Position numbers and translations under genes: made by a program. Shown here in pieces: positions 57,800 through 64,000 of a DNA stretch of 64,000 bases. Position 1 is the first letter of the stretch, and each line of letters begins with the position of its first letter. The DNA is taken from the NCBI RefSeq assembly GCF_021458635.1, contig NZ_JAIRDQ010000003.1, positions 434,001 to 498,000 on the forward strand, read 5' to 3'. The notes beneath the pieces are model-generated. The model was not told the origin of the DNA. It was given only the letters and a program-made list of their open reading frames with translations, and made no database searches. The stretch comes from Bradyrhizobium monzae (GTDB lineage: Bacteria > Pseudomonadota > Alphaproteobacteria > Rhizobiales > Xanthobacteraceae).

Positions 57800-59434
57800 T
57801 TAGCCGAACTGGTTCATGGTGTTGTGCGCGCCGCCCGCCTTCAGGGCCGCTTCGCCGGCGAAGTATTCCTTGTGGTCGTCGCCGATATCGGAGCCCGCCA
57901 TGTTCTGATGCTTGGCGCAGGCGATGCCCTGACGGATCTCCTGCCGCTGGACGTTCTTCACGTAGCCCAGCATGCCCTGCTCGCCGAAATACTCGCGTGC
58001 GAGGTTGTCGGTCGAGAGCGCTGCCGTGTGATAAGTCGGCAACGTGATCAGGTGGTGGAAGATGCCGGCACGTTTGGCCGAATCTGCCTGGAAGGTGCGG
58101 ATGCGCTCGTCGGCTTCGAGGGCCAGCGGCGTCTCATCGTATTCCGGCTTCATCAGCTCGGCACGATTGTACTTCGAGACATCCTTGCCGGCTTCCTTCA
58201 TCGCGTCGTAGACCTGCCAACGGAAGTTGAGCGTCCAGTTGAACGAGGGCGAGTTGTTGTAGGCGAGCTTCGCGTTCGGGACGACCTCGCGGATGCGGTC
58301 GACCATCTTGGCGATCTGCTCGATATGCGGCTTCTCGGTCTCGATCCAGAGCAGGTCCGCACCGTTCTGCAGCGAGGTGATGCTGTCGAGCACGCAGCGG
58401 TCTTCGCCCGTGCCGGGGCGGAACTGGTAGAGATTCGAGGGCAGCCGCTTCGGACGCATCATCTGGCCGTTGCGGTTGATGATGACGTCGCCATTGCGGG
58501 CGTTCTCGGCAGTGATTTCCTCGCAATCGAGGAAGCTGTTGTACTGATCGCCGATGTCGCCCGGCTTGTGGCTGACGGCGATCTGCTGCGTCAGACCAGC
58601 GCCGAGCGAGTCGGTACGGGTGACGATGACGCCGTCTTCGACGCCGAGCTCGAGGAAGGCGTGGCGGCAGGCGCGGATCTTCGCGATGAACACCTCGTGC
58701 GGCACGGTGACCTTGCCGTCCTGGTGACCGCACTGCTTCTCGTCGGAGACCTGGTTCTCGATCTGCAGCGCGCAGGCGCCCGCCTCGATCATCTTCTTGG
58801 CGAGCAGATAGGTCGCCTCGGCATTGCCGAAGCCGGCGTCGATGTCGGCGATGACGGGCACGACGTGGGTCTGGAAGTTGTCGATCTTGGCGATCAGCTC
58901 CTTCTCGCGAGTCTTGTCGCCTTCCTTGCGCGCCTTGTCGAGGCTGCGGAAGATGTCGTTGAGCTCGCGGGAATCCGCCTGACGGAGGAAGGTGTAGAGC
59001 TCCTCGATCAGCGCCGGCACCGAGGTCTTCTCGTGCATCGACTGGTCGGGCAGCGGACCGAACTCGGAACGCAGCGCCGCGATCATCCAGCCGGACAGGT
59101 AGAGATAAGTGCGATCGGTCTTGCCGCCGAAGTGCTTCTTGACCGAGATCAGCTTCTGCTGGGCGATGAAGCCGTGCCAGCAGCCCAGCGACTGGGTGTA
59201 CTTGGTCGGATCGTTGTCATAGGCCGCCATGTCGGCCCGCATCAGCGCCGCGGTGTAGCGGGCGACGTCGAGGCCAGTCTTGAAGCGGTTCTGCAGGCGC
59301 ATGCGCGCGACCGCTTCGGCCGACACCCCGTTCCAGGTCGGCTGATTCTTGAGGAGCGCCTGGGCCGCCTCAACCTCGTTCTGATACGAGGCCGGGCCCT
59401 GAAAGGAGCTGATGCCACGGGGCTGGTAGTTCAT
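57800..59434 (-). CDS. aceA: Isocitrate lyase
   Basis: A 544-residue isocitrate lyase, of the longer bacterial type rather than the roughly 430-residue enterobacterial form. The catalytic cysteine loop is 'SDEKQCGHQDGKVTVPHEVF', the magnesium site lies in 'PVIADIDAGFGNAEATYLLA', and later blocks include 'LAYNNSPSFNWTLNFRW' and the mobile C-terminal region. It splits isocitrate to succinate and glyoxylate for growth on acetate or fatty acids. The start at 59434 (MNYQPRGISS) has AGAGAGAG upstream. It is divergent from an ScfR/RamB-like regulator, its likely controller. Confidence 0.96.
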   Translation of the reverse strand: MNYQPRGISSFQGPASYQNEVEAAQALLKNQPTWNGVSAEAVARMRLQNRFKTGLDVARYTAALMRADMAAYDNDPTKYTQSLGCWHGFIAQQKLISVKKHFGGKTDRTYLYLSGWMIAALRSEFGPLPDQSMHEKTSVPALIEELYTFLRQADSRELNDIFRSLDKARKEGDKTREKELIAKIDNFQTHVVPVIADIDAGFGNAEATYLLAKKMIEAGACALQIENQVSDEKQCGHQDGKVTVPHEVFIAKIRACRHAFLELGVEDGVIVTRTDSLGAGLTQQIAVSHKPGDIGDQYNSFLDCEEITAENARNGDVIINRNGQMMRPKRLPSNLYQFRPGTGEDRCVLDSITSLQNGADLLWIETEKPHIEQIAKMVDRIREVVPNAKLAYNNSPSFNWTLNFRWQVYDAMKEAGKDVSKYNRAELMKPEYDETPLALEADERIRTFQADSAKRAGIFHHLITLPTYHTAALSTDNLAREYFGEQGMLGYVKNVQRQEIRQGIACAKHQNMAGSDIGDDHKEYFAGEAALKAGGAHNTMNQFG

Positions 59435-59577
59435 GTTCTTGCTCTCTCTTCTCGACATTCATGACAGTGCATTGCGAAATGCGTGACATGAGCTAAACGC
59501 GAGAAAGAGAAGCTCGTATAGAGGCCTTGTATTTGAATGGTGATGTGATGTAACATCGAGACATGTAATAGATGTTA

Positions 59578-59595
59578 TTTTGTAAATTTTGTAAA
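59578..59595. promoter_or_regulatory. Tandem TTTTGTAAA repeat between aceA and its likely regulator
   Basis: TTTTGTAAA occurs twice without a gap in an AT-rich island of the 207-base divergent region. RamB/ScfR-family regulators bind A/T-rich sites with TTTGCAAA-like cores, so this is a plausible operator. It is 46 bases from the regulator start and 143 from aceA. Confidence 0.55.
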
Positions 59596-59641
59596 AATAT
59601 AGGTCAGAAAGACTGCCCTTAGAGGCTGTGGAGATGTGAAG

Positions 59642-61087
59642 ATGCCCGCCGAGTCCGGGAAAAAGCTGTTCGTCGGCCCGCGCTTCCGGCGGATCCGGCA
59701 GCAATTGGGGCTGTCCCAGACCCAGATCGCCGAGGGGCTCGGGATCTCGCCGAGCTATGTCAATCTGATCGAGCGGAACCAGCGCCCGGTGACCGCGCAG
59801 ATCCTGCTGCGGCTCGCCGAAACCTACGACCTCGATCTGCGCGATCTCGCCACCGCCGACGAGGACCGCTTCTTCGCCGAGCTCAACGAGATCTTCTCCG
59901 ATCCGCTGTTCCGCCAGATCGATGTTCCCAAGCAGGAGCTGCGCGACCTGGCCGAACTCTGTCCCGGCGTCACCCATGCGCTGCAACGGCTCTATGCGGC
60001 CTATACCGAGGCGCGCCAGGGCGAGACGCTGGCGGCAGCCCAAATGGCCGACCGCGACGTCGGCACGCGCTACGAGGCCAATCCGGTCGAGCGCGTGCGC
60101 GAGCTGATCGAGGCCAACCGCAATTATTTCCCGGAGCTCGAGCAGGCCGCGGAGACTCTTCGCGACGAGTTGAACGTGCCGGCCGAAGGGCTCTATGCCG
60201 CACTCGCCGCGCGCCTGCGCGAAAGGCATTCGATCCAGACCCGGATCATGCCGGTCGATGTGATGCGCGAGACGCTCCGCCGTTTCGACCGCCATCGCCG
60301 CCAGCTCCTGATCTCGGAACTGGTCGACCCGCCCGGCCGCGCGTTCCAGCTTGCCTTCCAGCTCGGCTTGGGCGAATGCGCCCAAGCCCTGGAGACCATC
60401 ATCGGCCGCGCCGGCCCGCTCGACGACGCGCCGCGCCGGCTGTTTCGCATCACGCTCGGCAATTACTTCGCGGCGGCCGTGATGATGCCCTACCCGACCT
60501 TCCTCGCGGCGGCCGAAGCGCTCAACTACGATATCCACGTGCTGGCGCAGCGCTTCAATTCCGGCTTCGAGCAGGTCTGCCATCGCCTCACCACGCTGCA
60601 ACGGCCGAACGCGCGCGGCATTCCGTTCTTCCTGCTGCGCGTCGACAATGCCGGTAACGTATCGAAGCGCTTTTCCTCCGGCACCTTCCCGTTCTCGAAA
60701 TTCGGCGGCACCTGTCCGCTGTGGAACGTGCACTCGACCTTCGACACGCCTGATCGCCTGCTGAAGCAGGTGATCGAGCTGTCCGACGGCACGCGCTATT
60801 TCTCGATCGCGCAGATGGTACGCCGGCCCGTCGCGCCGCACCCGCTGCCGCAGCCGCGCTTCGCCATCGGCCTCGGTTGCGAGATCCGCCACGCCGCGCG
60901 CCTGACCTACGCCGCCGGTATGGATCTGGAGAAGACGGAAGGCACGCCGATCGGCGTCAATTGCCGGCTCTGCGAGCGCGAAAACTGCGCCCAGCGCGCC
61001 GAGCCGCCGATCACGCGCACGCTGATCTTGGACGAGACGACGAGGCGGGTGTCGAGCTTCGCGTTCTCGAATGCAAGGGAGCTGTGA
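59642..61087 (+). CDS. ScfR/RamB-family short-chain fatty acyl-CoA regulator (XRE + ImmA/IrrE-like)
   Basis: A 481-residue regulator. The XRE helix-turn-helix spans about residues 12-70 ('RRIRQQLGLSQTQIAEGLGI', 'SPSYVNLIERNQRPVTAQIL'). A central helical domain and a degenerate IrrE-like peptidase region follow ('RLFRITLGNYFAAAVMMPYP'). The C-terminal domain carries paired cysteines ('NCRLCERENCAQR') and 'GTCPLWNVHSTFDTPDR'. In actinobacteria RamB controls isocitrate lyase; here the divergent aceA is the obvious target. The ATG at 59642 is preferred to a GTG at 59636 because GGAG is correctly spaced from it. Confidence 0.92.
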   Translation: MPAESGKKLFVGPRFRRIRQQLGLSQTQIAEGLGISPSYVNLIERNQRPVTAQILLRLAETYDLDLRDLATADEDRFFAELNEIFSDPLFRQIDVPKQELRDLAELCPGVTHALQRLYAAYTEARQGETLAAAQMADRDVGTRYEANPVERVRELIEANRNYFPELEQAAETLRDELNVPAEGLYAALAARLRERHSIQTRIMPVDVMRETLRRFDRHRRQLLISELVDPPGRAFQLAFQLGLGECAQALETIIGRAGPLDDAPRRLFRITLGNYFAAAVMMPYPTFLAAAEALNYDIHVLAQRFNSGFEQVCHRLTTLQRPNARGIPFFLLRVDNAGNVSKRFSSGTFPFSKFGGTCPLWNVHSTFDTPDRLLKQVIELSDGTRYFSIAQMVRRPVAPHPLPQPRFAIGLGCEIRHAARLTYAAGMDLEKTEGTPIGVNCRLCERENCAQRAEPPITRTLILDETTRRVSSFAFSNAREL

Positions 61088-61105
61088 GGGCATTTGCCGC
61101 AGTCT

Positions 61106-61192
61106 CGTCATTGCGAGCGAAGCGAAGCAATCCAGACTGTTTCCGCAGCAACAGCCTGGATTGCTTCGTCGCTTTCGCTCCTCGCAATGACG
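61106..61192. repeat. Palindromic repeat, CGTCATTGCGAGCGAAGCG type, copy 2
   Basis: The left arm is identical to that of the element at 56726 for its first 30 bases; the right arm has a short insertion (TCGCTTTCGCTCC) before GCAATGACG. It lies between the convergent regulator and the small protein at 61199. Confidence 0.88.
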
Positions 61193-61198
61193 AGAGGC

Positions 61199-61492
61199 TC
61201 ACGCCAGCGTATGCACGATTACCGGTCCCGCCGCGGCACTCGCATGCCCCGCCAGCAATGACCCCAGGTTCTTTTCGATCCAGGCGATGGCGCGCTTGTT
61301 CGCTTCCTCGGCCTGCTCGAACTTGTCGAAGATGGAGATCGCGGTCACCGTGTCGTCGCCGGCATAGACCACGTAATAGGCCCGGAAGCCGTCGACGTCG
61401 CTGATGATCGGAACGGCGCCGTCCTTGATGCGGCGCGCCAGCTCTTCGGCGCTTCCGCTCTTCGCCTTGGCCTGACGGATGGCGGCATACAT
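61199..61492 (-). CDS. Small hypothetical protein, dimeric alpha/beta-barrel-like
   Basis: A 97-residue protein. 'MYAAIRQAKAKSGSAEELAR', then 'GFRAYYVVYAGDDTVTAISI' and 'EQAEEANKRAIAWIEKNLG' match the strand-helix-strand-strand-helix order of antibiotic biosynthesis monooxygenase-like barrels, without catalytic residues that I can identify. The C-terminus ends 'AGPVIVHTLA'. Function unknown. It is transcribed toward the repeat and the ScfR-type gene. Confidence 0.72.
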   Translation of the reverse strand: MYAAIRQAKAKSGSAEELARRIKDGAVPIISDVDGFRAYYVVYAGDDTVTAISIFDKFEQAEEANKRAIAWIEKNLGSLLAGHASAAAGPVIVHTLA

Positions 61493-61720
61493 GGCATCCT
61501 CCTCCGGCTATCGATGTGGGGCATGGTGCCCGGGTTCGATCCTACGCCGAAGCGCGGATCGGGGATACCCTGCTTGGTTAACCCTGCCCTAATCCGCCTT
61601 CGCGATCTGCAACCAACGATTAAGCACGCCTCAACATCGCGGCCTTAGTCTCGCCCCACTCACTTTTCGCAAACAACGGCAGCCTATCCTGCCGCGTGAA
61701 GTGACATCAGGGGGTTCATC

Positions 61721-62533
61721 ATGCGCATTGCGTTGCTGCTGACCGCGACCATTGTCGGCGCGCTCTTCGCCAATCCGTCCAACGCCGGCGCGCTCGACGT
61801 CGCGTCCGCCGATGACGCGAAGGCGCTGCCGCCCGGCTTCCAGAGCTATCGCGGCTACATGTTCGACGTGTCGGAGAATTCCGATCGCAAGGACGTCGAC
61901 AAGCTCACCGAGAACCTGAAGCAGCAGATCGACGTCGTCGAGGGCGCCGGGTTCTCCCCACGCGTGCTTCGCTTCTTCCGGACCGTCCCGATCATCGCGA
62001 GCGAGCTGGCCTGCCTCGACGAAGGCGCCGCGACCGCCTGCTAAGGCCGGGTCACGCCGGACATCCAGCGCACCACCCCGCGGACGCTAACGGTGTGGGA
62101 CCACGACAAGCAGCGCTGGACCAACCCGAACGCCGTCGACCTCGCCGTCGATTCCGGGCTCGGCGTGATCATGGTCCGGCCCGACATGATGCGTTACGAG
62201 AAAGAGGCCGTGCTGCTCCACGAGATGCTGCACGCCTATCACGCGCGGCTGCTGCCGGACGGCTACGCCAACAAGGGCGTGATCAGCTATTACGCCTATG
62301 CCAAATCCAAGGATTTCCTGCCCAAGGAAGCCTATGCGCTGAAGAACCACATGGAGTTCTTTGCGGTGACCGCCAGCATCTTCCTGGCCGGCAAGAGCGA
62401 ATTCCACGATCCCAAGACCCGCGAAGCGCTCAAGGAGAAAATGCCGGACTATTACAAATATCTGGTCGGCGTGTTCGGCTTCGACCCCGATCCGGCAGCA
62501 AGCTCGAGCGGACCGGTCGCCTCGCTGAAATAA
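61721..62533 (+). pseudogene. Secreted zinc-metallopeptidase-like gene interrupted by an in-frame TAA
   Basis: The frame opens at ATG 61721 behind AGGGGG with signal peptide MRIALLLTATIVGALFANPS. It runs to 'CLDEGAATAC', meets TAA at 62042-62044, and continues in the same frame with 'GRVTPDIQRTTPRTLTVWDH' through the HExxH 'AVLLHEMLHAYHARLLPDGY' to 'FGFDPDP' at 62533. Read through, it is about 270 codons, a single exported putative metallopeptidase. The stop replaces what may be Tyr (TAC or TAT). Alternatives are two real genes, read-through, or a base error; the second half has no credible start. Confidence 0.72.
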
Positions 62534-62568
62534 GACCGACACGGCGCACCTCGCGCCCAGCCAATGCC

Positions 62569-62595
62569 AAAAGCCGCGCGACATGCGCGGCTTTT
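62569..62595 (+). terminator. Terminator after the interrupted peptidase gene
   Basis: AAAAGCCGCGC (62569-62579), loop GACAT and GCGCGGCTTTT (62585-62595) form an 11-bp perfect stem with a T-run. It supports a single transcription unit across both parts of the interrupted gene. Confidence 0.88.
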
Positions 62596-62709
62596 CTGCT
62601 TTGGGTGCCGGAAGCTGCGGATGACGCCCGGGCGGGAATTGCCAAGGCGGGGCCCGATCTGCATAGTCCCGCCGCATCGATTGGGACTGTTTCGAAGAGG
62701 ATAGAAGAC

Positions 62710-63078
62710 ATGGCGGACGCCGACCTGGATGTCGTGATCCGGCAACTGGCCAGACAGCTGCAGACGGGCCTGATGACCCGCGCCAAGGAGCGGCGGGATC
62801 GCTTCAGCGGCCTTGCGGCCAAGGCCAAGGGCAAGGAGACCGGCGCCCGCTTCAAGATGATGGCCAAGGCCACCATGGAGCAAGCCACCGCCGCCGCAAA
62901 GCGCCTCCAGATGTCCGCCGACAACGTCGCCGACAGCTACGCCCGCGCCATGCGGCTCGCCGCCAGCACGCCTGTCGAGGCGAAGGCGGAGAAGCCGGCC
63001 AAGGAAAAGCCGGTGAAGGACAAGCCGGCGAAGAAGGCCGCGAAGGCGAAGAAGGCCAAAGCCAAGAAAGCGAAGTAG
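62710..63078 (+). CDS. Lys/Ala-rich C-tail protein, histone H1-like
   Basis: A 122-residue protein in two parts. Residues 1 to about 85 are helical ('DVVIRQLARQLQTGLMTRAK', 'AKATMEQATAAAKRLQMSAD'). The last 35 or so residues consist nearly only of Lys, Ala and Pro with KPAK and AKKA repeats, like eukaryotic histone H1 or bacterial AlgP/HU-tail proteins. Such tails bind DNA or polyanions non-specifically. GAGGA lies upstream of ATG 62710. Nucleoid or RNA binding is inference from composition. Confidence 0.75.
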   Translation: MADADLDVVIRQLARQLQTGLMTRAKERRDRFSGLAAKAKGKETGARFKMMAKATMEQATAAAKRLQMSADNVADSYARAMRLAASTPVEAKAEKPAKEKPVKDKPAKKAAKAKKAKAKKAK

Positions 63079-63084
63079 TCCCTC

Positions 63085-63726
63085 TCATCGCCGCGGTGTG
63101 GAGACCTGGGTCGGCTCGCCGTGTGCAACTTCGGCGAGCTTTGCGCGCGCGGCATCGCGTATGCGGGCGTCCTTGCCCGGCGGCAGCACAACGGCAGCTT
63201 CGAAATCTGCACGGGCATCGTCGGCCTGGCCGCGGGCGAGGAATGCGAGGCCGCGGTCGAGGCGGGCCCGCGCGTCCGTCGGGTCGAGGCGCACGGCCGT
63301 GCTGTAGCTCAAAATCGCGCGGTCGAGATCGCCCATGGCGGCGAGCGCGAGGCCGCGCTCGTGATAGGGCAGCGCGGGCTTGGGATCGAGCGCGATCGCT
63401 TCGTCAAAATCGGCAATCGCAAGGCTCAGCTCACCGTTCTGACGGTACGCCTGCGCGCGGTCGCGATAGAGCGAGGCGCGGTTGGGATTAAGGTGGATGG
63501 CCTCGTTGAAATCGGCGATCGCCCGGCCGTTGTCGCCGTGGCGCAGCGCGATGCGTCCGCGCCCCTCATAGGCGAAGGCGATCAGGGAGCCGCGAAACGG
63601 CGAGAAGCCGATCACGGCCGAGCAGATGTCGGGCTCGTCCTCATCCCCACAATTCACGACCGTATGCGTGGACAGGCCAATGGCCACGCCCAGGACGATC
63701 AACAATGACACGGCAACTCTGGTCAT
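63085..63726 (-). CDS. Membrane-anchored or secreted tetratricopeptide-repeat protein
   Basis: A 213-residue protein. The hydrophobic N-terminus 'AVSLLIVLGVAIGLSTHTVV' is a signal or anchor. A short Cys-containing stretch ('NCGDEDEPDICSAV') follows, then about four TPR units ('NGRAIADFNEAIHLNPNRAS', 'GELSLAIADFDEAIALDPKP', 'GDLDRAILSYSTAVRLDPTD'). It probably acts as a periplasmic scaffold. The start at 63726 is preferred over a longer frame. It resembles the TPR protein at 30532 in repeat type but is not its copy. Confidence 0.85.
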   Translation of the reverse strand: MTRVAVSLLIVLGVAIGLSTHTVVNCGDEDEPDICSAVIGFSPFRGSLIAFAYEGRGRIALRHGDNGRAIADFNEAIHLNPNRASLYRDRAQAYRQNGELSLAIADFDEAIALDPKPALPYHERGLALAAMGDLDRAILSYSTAVRLDPTDARARLDRGLAFLARGQADDARADFEAAVVLPPGKDARIRDAARAKLAEVAHGEPTQVSTPRR

Positions 63727-63860
63727 CTCGACGGCGACCGGCGACGGGCCGGCCACGCATCCCCTTTCGAAGGAACACTCTCGACGAGGTATTAACACCG
63801 GCCGGACCGGTCCTGTGTGCGCCAGGTCACTAAGCCAGGCAAAATCCGGCTGGTTCCGTA

Positions 63861-64000
63861 TCAGCCCCAAGGACCACGAGAAGGCCCATTTGACGGACCG
63901 CGCGACGACGAGCGGCCCCACGGGCCCTGCGGCGGATAGTTCTCGTTGGCGCCGACCGACGGCGCGGCTTGCGTGCCGAGCTCGGCCGCGAGTTGCTGGA
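63861..64000 (-). CDS. 3' end of a gene cut by the window edge
   Basis: The last 46 codons of a minus-strand gene: 'QQLAAELGTQAAPSVGANEN', then 'YPPQGPWGRSSSRG' and a Gly/Pro/Ser-rich end GPWG, stop at 63863-63861. The low-complexity tail resembles the GPWGR ending of the M48 protease at 13874. The catalytic part lies outside the window and the family cannot be named. Confidence 0.55.
   Translation of the reverse strand, partial: QQLAAELGTQAAPSVGANENYPPQGPWGRSSSRGPSNGPSRGPWG

Noticed and set aside
59459..61111. A 550-codon frame antisense to the ScfR/RamB-type regulator
   Set aside because: Shadow of a real gene with XRE and C-terminal domains; composition is not protein-like.
1..64000. CRISPR arrays, insertion sequences, prophage, rRNA or tRNA genes
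   Set aside because: I looked for regularly spaced direct repeats, transposase motifs with terminal repeats, phage structural genes and tRNA-like arms and saw none; a covariance-model scan could still find an RNA gene missed by eye.

Overview
The window is high-GC chromosomal DNA from an alphaproteobacterium, most likely Bradyrhizobium or a close relative. The main evidence is a single-gene fusion of cytochrome b and c1 behind a 176-residue Rieske gene (fbcFH type), a fused trpE(G) preceded by a Trp leader peptide, and small families typical of this group (DUF3551, DUF4170, DUF6111). Several dyad-symmetric intergenic repeats of rhizobial type are also present. I see no rRNA, tRNA, CRISPR array, intact transposase or prophage. 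Most of the window is ordinary housekeeping chromosome; 26-32.8 kb is a looser accessory stretch.

Layout. 0-4 kb: the end of a LysR regulator, an FkbM methyltransferase, a glutathione transferase, an FAD monooxygenase and a hotdog thioesterase. 4.1-11.9 kb: a genome-maintenance block (mutY, DUF721/DciA-like, DsbA-like, smc, rsm22-like) with a higBA toxin-antitoxin pair inserted between mutY and dciA; its toxin reading frame carries an in-frame stop. 12-16 kb: LemA with an M48 protease, two consecutive P-loop ATPase genes and a GIY-YIG protein. 16-25 kb: trpL-trpE(G)-apt (attenuated), a dienelactone hydrolase, fbcF-fbcH (bc1 complex), trmL, queE-queD, hemF and a HAD phosphatase.

26-32.8 kb: an acidic DUF2158 protein, about 1 kb with no convincing gene, several small secreted proteins, a TauD-type dioxygenase, a TPR protein, an outer-membrane beta-barrel and a small CxxC protein. 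32.8-36.4 kb: a tightly overlapping minus-strand operon (DUF1285, CoA pyrophosphatase, DUF6111, CCA-adding enzyme, TauE). Divergent from it is a MoxR-DUF58-DUF4159-membrane protein operon (36.6-43.7 kb). 43.7-46.6 kb: a near-perfect Zur-type box precedes a DUF2946 protein and a TonB-dependent receptor.

46.6-51 kb: IclR regulator, MFS transporter, D-aminoacylase-like amidohydrolase and RidA, a catabolic set for N-acylated or D-amino compounds. 51-57.4 kb: a Tat-signal HAD protein, DUF1801, GNAT, a glycosyltransferase plus polytopic membrane protein pair, a NUDIX protein and a metallophosphoesterase. 57.5-61.1 kb: DUF4170, isocitrate lyase and a divergent ScfR/RamB-type regulator, the glyoxylate shunt control point. 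61.2-64 kb: a small dimeric-barrel-like protein, a secreted zinc-peptidase gene broken by an in-frame stop, a Lys/Ala-rich histone-like protein, a TPR protein and the end of one more gene.

The most interesting observations are the leaderless-looking trpL attenuator, the Zur box, the two stop-interrupted genes (higB and the peptidase), a QueD homologue lacking the usual catalytic Cys, four Cys in the Rsm22 homologue matching an Fe-S cluster pattern, and the tandem P-loop ATPases.
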